From Trichomonas vaginalis G3 (Eukaryota > Parabasalia > Trichomonadida > Trichomonadidae): 64,000 nt of DNA. Of the stretch, positions 16,701-27,762 are shown piece by piece. Position 1 is the first letter of the stretch, and the number at the start of each line of letters is the position of its first letter. The position numbers and the translations under genes are program-made. The stretch is taken from positions 6,605,797 through 6,669,796 of the forward strand of contig NC_067204.1 in assembly GCF_026262505.1 (NCBI RefSeq), read 5' to 3'. A model generated the notes under the pieces. The model was not told where the DNA came from. It saw nothing but the letters and a program-made list of their open reading frames with translations, and did not search any database.

Positions 16701-17100
16701 AACAATGATAAATATGAAAAGAAATAGAATTCGATACAACAATGCTAAATATGAAAAGAAAGAGAATTTCATAAAACAATGCTAAATATGAAAAGAAAGA
16801 GAATTTCATAAAACAATGATTAATATGAAAAGAAAGAGAATTCTATAAAACAATGATAAATATGACAAGAAAGAGAATTCCATAAAACAATGATAAATAT
16901 GAAAAGAAAGAGAATTCCATAAAACAAGGATAAATATGAAAAGAAAGAGAATGTCATAAAATAATGATAAATATGAAAAGAAATAGAATTCGATACAACA
17001 ATGCTAAATATGAAAAGAAAGAGAATTTTATCAAACAATGATAAATATGAAAAGAAAGAGAATTCCATAAAACAATGATTAATATGAAAAGAAAGAGAAT
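10741..17100. repeat. Higher-order repeat block, copy 2 (~6.4 kb)
   Basis: This is the in-register second copy of the block at 4135-10740, with cassettes at 11235, 11596, 12442, 13250, 14059, 14756, 15487, 16186 and 16515. Long stretches are the same base for base, so the duplication is recent or is kept uniform by gene conversion. Register with copy 1 is lost after about 16.9 kb. The unusual base in TATGACAAGAAAG near 16864 is shared with 10274 and 18256 and is a useful marker of descent. Confidence 0.8.
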
Positions 17101-17399
17101 GTCATAAAATAATGATAAATATGAAAAGAAAGAGAATAAGTTTCATGTTAACATCAGCACCATGATCAACTAGGAATTGGACAATTTCTATCGACATCTT
17201 TTTGATGGCAATGCTAAGAGGGCATTCATCAATATTGAGAGAAATTCATAAAACAATGATAAATATGAAAAGAAAGAGAATGTAATAAAACAATGATAAA
17301 TATGAAAAGAAAGAGAATGTAATAAAACAATGTTAAATATGAAAAGAAAGAGAATTCCATAACACATTGATAAATATGAAAAGAAAGAGAATGTAATAA

Positions 17400-18720
17400 A
17401 ACAATGATAAATATGAAAAGAAAGAGAATTCTATAAAACAATGATAAATATGAAAAGAAAGAGAATTCCATAACACATTGATAAATATGAAAAGAAAGAG
17501 AATTCCATAAAACAAGGATAAATATGAAAAGAAAGAGAATGTCATAAAATAATGATAAATATGAAAAGAAAGAGAATAAGTTTCATGTTAACATCAGCAC
17601 CATGATCAACTAGGAATTGGACAATTTCTATCGACATCTTTTTGATGGCAATGCTAAGAGGGCATTCATCAATATTGAGAGAAATTCATAAAACAATGAT
17701 AAATATGAAAAGAAAGAGAATTCTATAAAACAATGATTAATATGAAAAGAAAGAGAATTCTATAAAACAATGATAAATATGAAAAGAAAGAGAATTCCAT
17801 AACACATTGATAAATATGAAAAGAAAGAGAATTCCATAAAACAAGGATAAATATGAAAAGAAAGAGAATGTCATAAAATAATGATAAATATGAAAAGAAA
17901 GAGAATAAGTTTCATGTTAACATCAGCACCATGATCAACTAGGAATTGGACAATTTCTATCGACATCTTTTTGATGGCAATACTAAGAGGGCATTCATCA
18001 ATATTGAGAGAAATTCATAAAACAATGATAAATATGAAAAGAAAGAGAATTTCATAAAACAATGATTAATATGAAAAGAAAGAGAATTTCATAAAACAAT
18101 GATAAATATGAAAAGAAATAGAATTCGATACAACAATGCTAAATATGAAAAGAAAGAGAATTTCATAAAACAATGCTAAATATGAAAAGAAAGAGAATTT
18201 CATAAAACAATGATTAATATGAAAAGAAAGAGAATTCTATAAAACAATGATAAATATGACAAGAAAGAGAATTCCATAACACATTGATAAATATGAAAAG
18301 AAAGAGAATTCCATAAAACAAGGATAAATATGAAAAGAAAGAGAATGTCATAAAATAATGATAAATATGAAAAGAAAGAGAATAAGTTTCATGTTAACAT
18401 CAGCACCATGATCAACTAGGAATTGGACAATTTCTATCGACATCTTTTTGATGGCAATGCTAAGAGGGCATTCATCAATATTGAGAGAAATTCATAAAAC
18501 AATGATAAATATGAAAAGAAAGAGAATGTCATAAAACAATGATAAATATGAAAAGAAAGAGAATTCCATAAAACAATGATAAATATGAAAAGAAAGAGAA
18601 TGTCATAAAACAATGATAAATATGAAAAGAAAGAGAATGTTATAAAACAAGGATAAATATGAAAAGAAAGACAATTCTATAAAACAATGCTAAATATGAA
18701 AAGAAAGAGAATTTCATAAA
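17400..18720. repeat. Partial third copy of the higher-order block
   Basis: The cassettes at 17580, 17909 and 18386 repeat the spacing of 9597, 9925 and 10403 at an offset of 7,983 bp. The following run, with GAATGTTATAAAACAAGG near 18636 and GACAATTC near 18669, matches 10652-10690. The first two cassettes also match 16186 and 16515 at an offset of 1,394 bp, so this segment probably arose from a later partial duplication of the block's right part. The boundaries are approximate. Confidence 0.65.
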
Positions 18721-21189
18721 ACAATGATTAATATGAAAAGAAAGAGAATTCCATAAAACAATGATAAATATGAAAAGAAAGAGAATGTAATAAAACAATG
18801 TTAAATATGAAAAGAAAGAGAATTCTATAAAACAGTGATAAATATGAAAAGAAAGAGAATTCCATAAAACAATGATAAATATGAAAAGAAAGAGAATGTA
18901 ATAAAACAATGATAAATATGAAAAGAAAGGCAATTATATAAAACAATGATAAATATGAAAAGAAAGACAATTATATAAAACAATGATAAATATGAAAAGA
19001 AAGGCAATTATATAAAACAATGTTAAATATGAAAAGAAAGAGAATTTTATCAAACAATGATAAATATGAAAAGAAAGAGAATTCCATAAAACAATGATTA
19101 ATATGAAAAGAAAGAGAATGTCATAAAATAATGATAAATATGAAAAGAAAGAGAATAAGTTTCATGTTAACATCAGCACCATGATCAACTAGGAATTGGA
19201 CAATTTCTATCGACATCTTTTTGATGGCAATGCTAAGAGGGCATTCATCAATATTGAGAGAAATTCATAAAACAATGATAAATATGAAAAGAAAGAGAAT
19301 TCCATAAAACAAGGATAAATATGAAAAGAAAGAGAATTCTATAAAACAGTGATAAATATGAAAAGAAAGAGAATAAGTTTCATGTTAACATCAGCACCAT
19401 GATCAACTAGGAATTGGACAATTTCTATCGACATCTTTTTGATGGCAATGCTAAGAGGGCATTCATCAATATTGAGAGAAATTCATAAAACAATGATTAA
19501 TATGAAAAGAAAGAGAATTCCATAAAACAATGTTAAATATGAAAAGAAGGAGAATGTAATAAAACAATGATAAATATGAAAAGAAAGAGAATTTTATCAA
19601 ACAATGATAAATATGAAAAGAAAGAGAATTCTATAAAACAATGATAAATATGAAAAGAAAGGCAATTATATAAAACAATGTTAAATATGAAAAGAAAGAG
19701 AATTTTATCAAACAATGATAAATATGAAAAGAAAGAGAATTCCATAAAACAATGATTAATATGAAAAGAAAGAGAATGTCATAAAATAATGATAAATATG
19801 AAAAGAAAGAGAATAAGTTTCATGTTAACATCAGCACCATGATCAACTAGGAATTGGACAATTTCTATCGACATCTTTTTGATGGCAATGCTAAGAGGGC
19901 ATTCATCAATATTGAGAGAAATTCATAAAACAATGATAAATATGAAAAGAAAGAGAATGTAATAAAACAATGATAAATATGAAAAGAAAGAGAATGTAAT
20001 AAAACAATGTTAAATATGAAAAGAAAGAGAATGTAATAAAACAATGATAAATATGAAAAGAAAGAGAATTTCATAAAACAATGATTAATATGAAAAGAAA
20101 GAGAATTTCATAAAACAATGATTAATATGAAAAGAAAGAGAATTTCATAAAACAATGATAAATATGAAAAGAAATAGAATTCGATACAACAATGCTAAAT
20201 ATGAAAAGAAAGAGAATTTCATAAAACAATGCTAAATATGAAAAGAAAGAGAATTTCATAAAACAATGATTAATATGAAAAGAAAGAGAATTCTATAAAA
20301 CAATGATAAATATGAAAAGAAAGAGAATTCCATAAAACAAGGATAAATATGAAAAGAAAGAGAATGTCATAAAATAATGATAAATATGAAAAGAAAGAGA
20401 ATAAGTTTCATGTTAACATCAGCACCATGATCAACTAGGAATTGGACAATTTCTATCGACATCTTTTTGATGGCAATTTTAAGAGAGCATTCATCAATAT
20501 TGAGAGAAATTCATAAAACAATGATAAATATGAAAAGAAATAGAATTCGATACAACAATGCTAAATATGAAAAGAAAGAGAATTTCATAAAACAATGCTA
20601 AATATGAAAAGAAAGAGAATTTCATAAAACAATGATTAATATGAAAAGAAAGAGAATTCTATAAAACAATGATAAATATGAAAAGAAAGAGAATTCCATA
20701 AAACAAGGATAAATATGAAAAGAAAGAGAATGTCATAAAATAATGATAAATATGAAAAGAAAGAGAATAAGTTTCATGTTAACATCAGCACCATGATCAA
20801 CTAGGAATTGGACAATTTCTATCGACATCTTTTTGATGGCAATTTTAAGAGAGCATTCATCAATATTGAGAGAAATTCATAAAACAATGATTAATATGAA
20901 AAGAAAGAGAATTTCATAAAACAATGCTAAATATGAAAAGAAAGAGAATGTCATAAAACAATGATAAATATGAAAAGAAAGAGAATTCTATAAAACAATG
21001 ATAAATATGAAAAGAAAGAGAATGTAATAAAACAATGATAAATATGAAAAGAAAGAGAATTCTATAAAACAATGATAAATATGAAAAGAAAGAGAATGTA
21101 ATAAAACAATGATAAATATGAAAAGAAAGAGAATGTAATAAAACAATGATAAATATGAAAAGAAAAAGAATTCCATAAAACAGTGATAA

Positions 21190-22620
21190 ATATGAAAAGA
21201 AAGAGAATTCTATAAAACAGTGATAAATATGAAAAGAAAGAGAATAAGTTTCATGTTAACATCAGCACCATGATCAACTAGGAATTGGACAATTTCTATC
21301 GACATCTTTTTGATGGCAATACTAAGAGGGCATTCATCAATATTGAGAGAAATTCATAAAACAATGATAAATATGAAAAGAAAGAGAATGTCATAAAACA
21401 ATGATAAATATGAAAAGAAAGAGAATGTAATAAAACAATGATAAATATGAAAAGAAAGAGAATTCCATAAAACAATGATAAATATGAAAAGAAAGAGAAT
21501 TCCATAAAACAATGATAAATATGAAAAGAAAGAGAATAAGTTTCATGTTAACATCAGCACCATGATCAACTAGGAATTGGACAATTTCTATCGACATCTT
21601 TTTGATGGCAATACTAAGAGGGCATTCATCAATATTGAGAGAAATTCATAAAACAATGATGAATATGAAAAGAAAGAGAATGTCATAAAACAATGATTAA
21701 TATGAAAAGAAAGAGAATGTAATAAAACAATGATAAATATGAAAAGAAAGAGAATGTAATAAAACAATGATAAATATGAAAAGAAAGAGAATTCCATAAA
21801 ACAATGATAAATATGAAAAGAAAGAGAATGTAATAAAACAATGATAAATATGAAAAGAAAGAGAATTCTATCAAACATTGATAAATATGAAAAGAAAGAG
21901 AATGTAATAAAACAATGATAAATATGAAAAGAAATAGAATGTAATAAAACAATGATAAATATGAAAAGAAAGAGAATTCCATAAAACAATGATAAATATG
22001 AAAAGAAAGAGAATTTCATAAAACAATGCTAAATATGAAAAGAAAGAGAATTTTATCAAACAATGATTAATATGAAAAGAAAGAGAATTCTATAAAACAG
22101 TGATAAATATGAAAAGAAAGAGAATAAGTTTCATGTTAACATCAGCACCATGATCAACTAGGAATTGGACAATTTCTATCGACATCTTTTTGATGGCAAT
22201 GCTAAGAGGGCATTCATCAATATTGAGAGAAATTCATAAAACAATGATTAATATGAAAAGAAAGAGAATTCCATAAAACAATGTTAAATATGAAAAGAAG
22301 GAGAATGTAATAAAACAATGATAAATATGAAAAGAAAGAGAATTTTATCAAACAATGATAAATATGAAAAGAAAGAGAATTCTATAAAACATTGATAAAT
22401 ATGAAAAGAAAGAGAATGTAATAGAACAATGATAAATATGAAAAGAAGGAGAATGTAATAAAACAATGATAAATATGAAAAGAAAGAGAATTTTATCAAA
22501 CAATGATAAATATGAAAAGAAAAAGAATTCTATAAAACATTGATAAATATGAAAAGAAAGAGAATTTTATCAAACAATGATAAATATGAAAAGAAAAAGA
22601 ATTCTATAAAACATTGATAA
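21190..22620. repeat. Second higher-order block, copy 1 (~2.06-kb offset)
   Basis: The cassettes at 21248, 21540 and 22128, and the minisatellite variants between and after them, recur at 23271, 23600 and 24188. The last two are offset by exactly 2,060 bp. Shared rare variants include ATTCTATCAAACATTG (near 21866 and 23926) and GTAATAGAACAATG (near 22417 and 24476). The edges are judged by eye. Confidence 0.7.
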
Positions 22621-23209
22621 ATATGAAAAGAAAGAGAATGTAATAGAACAATGATTAATATGAAAAGAAAGAGAATTTCATAAAACAATGATAAATATGA
22701 AAAGAAAGAGAATTCTATAAAACAATGCTAAATATGAAAAGAAAGAGAATTTCATAAAACAATGATTAATATGAAAAGAAAGAGAATTTCATAAAACAAT
22801 GATTAATATGAAAAGAAAGAGAATTTCATAAAACAATGATAAATATGAAAAGAAAGAGAATTCTATAAAACAATGCTAAATATGAAAAGAAAGAGAATGT
22901 CATAAAACAATGATAAATATGAAAAGAAAGAGAATTCTATAAAACAATGATAAATATGAAAAGAAAGAGAATGTAATAAAACAATGATAAATATGAAAAG
23001 AAAGAGAATTCCATAAAACAATGATAAATATGAAAAGAAAGAGAATGTAATAAAACAATGATAAATATGAAAAGAAAGAGAATTCTATAAAACAATGATA
23101 AATATGAAAAGAAAGAGAATGTAATAAAACAATGATAAATATGAAAAGAAAGAGAATGTAATAAAACAATGATAAATATGAAAAGAAAGAGAATTCCATA
23201 AAACAGTGA

Positions 23210-24680
23210 TAAATATGAAAAGAAAGAGAATTCTATAAAACAGTGATAAATATGAAAAGAAAGAGAATAAGTTTCATGTTAACATCAGCACCATGATCAA
23301 CTAGGAATTGGACAATTTCTATCGACATCTTTTTGATGGCAATACTAAGAGGGCATTCATCAATATTGAGAGAAATTCATAAAACAATGATAAATATGAA
23401 AAGAAAGAGAATGTCATAAAACAATGATAAATATGAAAAGAAAGAGAATTCTATAAAACAATGATAAATATGAAAAGAAAGAGAATGTAATAAAACAATG
23501 ATAAATATGAAAAGAAAGAGAATTCCATAAAACAATGATAAATATGAAAAGAAAGAGAATTCTATAAAACAGTGATAAATATGAAAAGAAAGAGAATAAG
23601 TTTCATGTTAACATCAGCACCATGATCAACTAGGAATTGGACAATTTCTATCGACATCTTTTTGATGGCAATACTAAGAGGGCATTCATCAATATTGAGA
23701 GAAATTCATAAAACAATGATAAATATGAAAAGAAAGAGAATGTCATAAAACAATGATTAATATGAAAAGAAAGAGAATGTAATAAAACAATGATAAATAT
23801 GAAAAGAAAGAGAATGTAATAAAACAATGATAAATATGAAAAGAAAGAGAATTCCATAAAACAATGATAAATATGAAAAGAAAGAGAATGTAATAAAACA
23901 ATGATAAATATGAAAAGAAAGAGAATTCTATCAAACATTGATAAATATGAAAAGAAAGAGAATTCTATAAAACAATGATAAATATGAAAAGAAATAGAAT
24001 GTAATAAAACAATGATAAATATGAAAAGAAAGAGAATTCCATAAAACAATGATAAATATGAAAAGAAAGAGAATTTCATAAAACAATGCTAAATATGAAA
24101 AGAAAGAGAATTTTATCAAACAATGATTAATATGAAAAGAAAGAGAATTCTATAAAACAGTGATAAATATGAAAAGAAAGAGAATAAGTTTCATGTTAAC
24201 ATCAGCACCATGATCAACTAGGAATTGGACAATTTCTATCGACATCTTTTTGATGGCAATGCTAAGAGGGCATTCATCAATATTGAGAGAAATTCATAAA
24301 ACAATGATTAATATGAAAAGAAAGAGAATTCCATAAAAAATGTTAAATATGAAAGAAGGAGAATGTAATAAAACAATGATAAATATGAAAAGAAAGAGAA
24401 TTTTATCAAACAATGATAAATATGAAAAGAAAGAGAATTCTATAAAACATTGATAAATATGAAAAGAAAGAGAATGTAATAGAACAATGATAAATATGAA
24501 AAGAAGGAGAATGTAATAAAACAATGATAAATATGAAAAGAAAGAGAATTTTATCAAACAATGATAAATATGAAAAGAAAAAGAATTCTATAAAACATTG
24601 ATAAATATGAAAAGAAAGAGAATTTTATCAAACAATGATAAATATGAAAAGAAAAAGAATTCTATAAAACATTGATAAAT
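23210..24680. repeat. Second higher-order block, copy 2
   Basis: This is the partner of 21190-22620. It reproduces the cassette spacing and the rare hinge variants (GTAATAGAACAATG, GAAAAAGAATTC) in the same order. The intervening 22620-23210 segment is plain minisatellite that partly repeats the unit pattern seen near 20940-21180. Confidence 0.7.
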
Positions 24681-25134
24681 ATGAAAAGAAAGAGAATGTA
24701 ATAGAACAATGATAAATATGAAAGGAAAGAGAATTCTATCAAACATTGATAAATATGAAAAGAAAGAGAATGTAATAAAACAATGATAAATATGAAATAA
24801 AAGAGAATGTAATAAAACAATGATTAATATGAAAAGAAAGAGAATTTTATCAAACAATGTTAAATATGAAAAGAAAGAGAATTCCATAACACATTGATAA
24901 ATATGAAAAGAAAGAGAATTCCATAAAACAAGGATAAATATGAAAAGAAAGAGAATGTCATAAAATAATGATAAATATGAAAAGAAAGAGAATAAGTTTC
25001 ATGTTAACATCAGCACCATGATCAACTAGGAATTGGACAATTTCTATCGACATCTTTTTGATGGCAATGCTAAGAGGGCATTCATCAATATCGAGAGAAA
25101 TTCATAAAACAATGATAAATATGAAAAGAAAGAG

Positions 25135-25583
25135 ATTATAAGTTTTGTTGATATCAGCCCCATTAGAAATCAAACACGAAGCAACGCTATAATTACAAAA
25201 ATACATGCTTTCTGCTATTGAATCAGGAGTTTGACGCAAATTTGATATAAGGTACTCAGCAATATCATAGTTTCTATAACCCAATGCTGTATTAATCATG
25301 TTATCAAAAGATTTACCATCTTCTATCATTTGCATAAAAATGTTTTCATTTCCACCTTGAACAGCATATTCTTCGGAGTATTTAGTGTATTTAGCTCCTA
25401 AATTTTTCAAGTAATTGAAACACAATTCTGATCCATATTTAATTGCACATTCGAGTGGAGTGATATTTTTAATCTCCTGATTAATATCACAGTCAAGTGA
25501 TGTGATATCATTAATCTCCTGATTAATATCAAGATTTGGGAATTTACTTTTAAGATCATTAACTTTATCCCATGCAATATATA
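25135..25583 (-). pseudogene. DUF3447/ankyrin gene, central part, split from its 5' end
   Basis: On the minus strand from 25578 the frame reads IAWDKVNDLKSKFPNLDINQ and continues through two copies of a DINQEI..IT segment. It goes on through ECAIKYGSELCFNYLKNLGA to YLISNGADINKTYN, ending at 25135. This is the DUF3447 domain plus the start of an ankyrin stretch, as in the large trichomonad family of intronless ankyrin proteins. The role of that family is unknown; scaffolding or protein binding is only inferred. The 5' part of the same gene is at 28320-28734, and the mariner and a second insertion now lie between. Downstream the frame runs into the 37-bp minisatellite after about ten more residues, so no ordinary ankyrin C-terminus exists inside the window. 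The Met at 25608 lies in the mariner end and is not the native start. Confidence 0.85.
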
Positions 25584-26884
25584 GGGTGTCCAAAGGTGCG
25601 TTTAGCACAGCGCTCTATATGAGACTATTAAAGGAGATATATGCTGATTATAAATATATAATAAAAAATATGAATATATGTATATGATGAGTATGTTGTA
25701 TTTTGGCGCCATGCCGGGATATAAAATGAATTTTGAGACAAGAGGCGGTTTCGCGGGAAATTTTGGCGGGATTTTTTTCATTTTTTTAATGAATCATAAA
25801 GAAAACATCCTCGCTCTTGCAAAAAAATGCAAAGACTGTAAAAAAATCTACGAGACATTGGTAAAATGCTTCGGTATGGATGCTCCTAGCTATTCCACTG
25901 TAACGTATCATGTTAGGATGTATCACTTCATGAACAAAAAGGCGCCCATCATAAAAATTGACAAAAAATCGCCGGATCAAAGAAAAATCAAAGCAATTCT
26001 TCAAGCGCTAGATGAAGACCCAAGAGCATCACTCAGAAGGATAGAGGAGATGACAAAGATACCACGTACAACAGTCAGTTATTATCTGCACAATTATTTG
26101 AACTACAAACTAGCGTATACACGTTGGGTTCCGCACAACCTTAATTCAGTTCAAAAAAAATCTAGAGTCCAATCTTCGAAAGATCTCCTCTCTATATTGG
26201 GTGCGTATCAATCCAAGAAGTTTTGCTTTTTAGTAACAGGAGACGAGTCTTGGTTTCAATATGCAACAGAAGCCAAAATCATGTGGATCCCAAAGGATGA
26301 AAATCCGCAAACATTCCCGAAGAAAAAAATTGACACACCAATGATGATGTTGTCGGTTTTTTGGGGCGTGAATGGCATCATCGCAATTGATATTCTTCAA
26401 AAACCTAATACGATGAATGCTCAGTATCTAATTGACAATGTTCTTACTCAAATTATCAATTCTGATGAGTTTTGAGAAATCCAAACAACAAAAACAAAAG
26501 TTTGCAATTCATTTTGATAATTCAAGAGTTCACAAAAGTCATAAGGTAATGAATTACTTGTTGGAAAACAATGTCAAAGTTGTTCCAAACCCAATTTATT
26601 CACCTGATATTGCACCCTCTGACTTTTATTTATTCGGCATGCTAAAAAAGAGAGCTGAAGGACGCGAATTCGCGAGTCCAGATGATCTTGAAAATTTTGT
26701 AAGAGAGCAATTTGAGCAATTTTCTCATGATGATTTAAAGCGTGTCTTTGAAGCCTGGATCGATCGCTGCGAACGCGTGATTGAATCCAATGGTGATTAT
26801 ATTTAAATAAACTTTATATATATGTAACTTGTTTATTTCTATTCGCAGTATTCAGGTTTGTGCTAAACACACCTTTGGACACCC
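25584..26884 (+). mobile_element. Mariner (Tvmar-type) DNA transposon
   Basis: The element starts GGGTGTCCAAAGGTG at 25584 and ends CACCTTTGGACACCC at 26884. Its inverted termini are about 26 bp long and it is flanked by TA on both sides, within TATA context. It is ~1.3 kb, the usual mariner size, and carries one transposase reading frame on the plus strand with a single frame break. It is inserted in the DUF3447 gene between the codons for SPLYY and IAWDK. Closing the host frame would require losing TATA rather than only TA, so either the site already differed or a small repair change followed. Confidence 0.93.
25789..26806 (+). pseudogene. Mariner transposase, frameshifted once
   Basis: This is a cut-and-paste transposase that binds the element's terminal repeats and inserts at TA. 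The likely start is the ATG at 25789 (MNHKENILAL); the open frame extends back to 25678. The N-terminal half holds two helix-turn-helix-like parts, the second around SLRRIEEMTKIPRTTVSYYL. The catalytic motifs are VTGDESWF, then HFDNSRVH, then YSPDIAPSDFYLF, the D,D34D signature of mariner. The frame is broken once near 26470, where a run of T shifts INSDEF out of phase with the following EKSKQQKQKF. Everything downstream is intact to the stop at 26804-26806. Total length is about 338 codons, normal for the family. A one-base error in the sequence is an alternative to true decay. Confidence 0.9.
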
Positions 26885-26896
26885 TATAGTATAAAG
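26879..26896. repeat. Left 18-bp target duplication of the 1.4-kb insertion
   Basis: ACACCCTATAGTATAAAG. The first six bases are the mariner end; the rest is the TA duplication plus DUF3447 gene sequence. An identical copy is at 28314-28331. Confidence 0.85.
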
Positions 26897-27314
26897 TGTA
26901 ATGCATGAAAAATAGCGTGACTTCATTTTTGACAGTTTACAAATGTAAAGTGTTGCATCCTTAAAAACTTGGAAATATATACATTCATGAATTATCTTGT
27001 ATATTAATTGAAAATCCATAAAACCCTAACAATATTTTTTCTTAAAAAAACTATAAAAATATAAATAAAATTAATCGTTAAATAAAAATATTTGATATTA
27101 GAATTTTATTGGAAAAATAAAAAACTTAATATTTTAAAGAAATACTTAAATACTTGAATGTTTTAACTTTTACATTATCATATAGACTCTCAAATTATTG
27201 ATTGGAAACGGTTTGAGGGTTATCAATTTAAAAAAATTGTGAGTTTTTTAGATTTTTGGCAATGTTAAACGGTTAATTTTTTCTCAAAAAAATTATTTCG
27301 AATTTCCGAAATTT

Positions 27315-27565
27315 TTAGCCATTTTGGCTGAGAACTATGGTCTGCGAGGTACATAGATAGAATCAGTACCTCGCAGACTATAGTTCTCTATATGGCGCCG
27401 AAAATTTTTGGTGAAATGCGACGACGTTTCACCAAAAATTTTTCGGCGCCATAGGAAGAATTGGAGGGTGTGAGATACTATTACATGCTATAGTACTCAC
27501 ACCCTCCAATTCTTAGCCAAAATGGCTAAAAATTGGGTGCAATTTTTTACATTGCACCCAATTTT
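27315..27565. repeat. Palindrome unit 1 (four to five nested hairpins)
   Basis: Consecutive self-complementary segments are: 27330-27388 (arms start GAGAACTATGGTCTGCGAGG, loop ATAGATAGAATCA); 27392-27452 (arms ATGGCGCCGAAAATTTTTGG, loop around GCGACGAC); 27458-27512 (arms GAATTGGAGGGTGTGAG); 27513-27529 (TTAGCCAAAATGGCTAA); and 27528-27567 (arms AAAAATTGGGTGCAAT). Together these make a chain of stem-loops with almost no unpaired sequence between them. The GC-rich stems stand out from the AT-rich surroundings. No reading frame is present. Confidence 0.9.
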
Positions 27566-27762
27566 TAGCCATCTTGGCTGAGAACTATGGTCTGCGAGGT
27601 ACATAGATAGAATCAGTACCTCGCAGACTATAGTTCTCTATATGGCGCCGAAAATTTTTGGTGAAATGTCGTCGCATTTCACCAAAAATTTTCGGCGCCA
27701 TAGGAAGAATTGGAGGGTGTGAGATACTATTACATGCTATAGTACTCACACCCTCCAACTCC
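27564..27762. repeat. Palindrome unit 2, tandem copy 250 bp downstream
   Basis: This repeats the first three hairpins of unit 1 at 27580-27638, 27642-27701 and 27708-27762 with few changes. The loop of the middle hairpin reads GTCGTCGC instead of GCGACGAC, which is its reverse complement apart from context, so this hairpin appears to have flipped. The last stem ends CCAACTCCC rather than CCAATTC. The terminal hairpin of unit 1 (27528-27567) joins the two units. Confidence 0.88.

Larger units (their letters stand above)
584..25105 (-). repeat. 41 ankyrin-repeat cassettes of ~110 bp dispersed in the minisatellite
   Basis: A ~110-bp segment interrupts the 37-bp array 41 times. The plus-strand starts of GTTTCATG are near 584, 941, 1743, 2395, 3168, 3757, 4641, 5006, 5851, 6661, 7466, 8163, 8899, 9597, 9925, 10403, 11235, 11596, 12442, 13250, 14059, 14756, 15487, 16186, 16515, 17140, 17580, 17909, 18386, 19159, 19377, 19817, 20405, 20771, 21248, 21540, 22128, 23271, 23600, 24188 and 24996. 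Read on the minus strand it encodes about one ankyrin unit, including DIDECPLSIAIKK, SIEIVQFLVDHGADVN and then MKLI. All copies have the same orientation as the DUF3447 gene at 25135-28734. Most are nearly identical. Variants include a changed middle near 2448, 6711 and 13307, a variant at 20475 and 20841, and a damaged copy at 11235. Confidence 0.93.
1..25134. repeat. 25-kb array of a 37-bp minisatellite
   Basis: Almost every base is built from a 37-bp unit whose constant core on the plus strand is ATATGAAAAGAAAGAGAAT. It is followed by a variable hinge (AATTCTATAAAAC, AATTCCATAAAAC, AATTTCATAAAAC, AATGTAATAAAAC, AATTTTATCAAAC, CAATTATATAAAAC) and then AATGATAAAT or AATGATTAAT. The plus strand is purine-rich. 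The array extends beyond the left window edge and stops where the DUF3447 gene body begins. On the minus strand the unit gives hydrophobic F/L/I/S-rich translations with a 37-residue period, because three units (111 bp) make one codon cycle. I read these as by-products of low-complexity DNA, not as real membrane proteins. Hinge variants define short subfamilies that recur in the same order, which implies growth by block duplication. Confidence 0.97.

Noticed and set aside
438-24887. Dozens of minus-strand open frames of 60-207 codons rich in F, L, I, S and Y, resembling multi-pass membrane proteins
   Set aside because: They are translations of the 37-bp minisatellite in three frames. They overlap one another, share one 37-residue period and start at arbitrary Met or Leu codons, so I treat them as repeat DNA.
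1-25134. Possible CRISPR-like array (short repeats with spacers)
   Set aside because: The 37-bp units are directly joined with no unique spacers. The 110-bp insertions are all the same ankyrin sequence, and the surroundings are eukaryotic.
25786-26004. Minus-strand frame opposite the mariner transposase
   Set aside because: Shadow of the transposase; no motif of its own.
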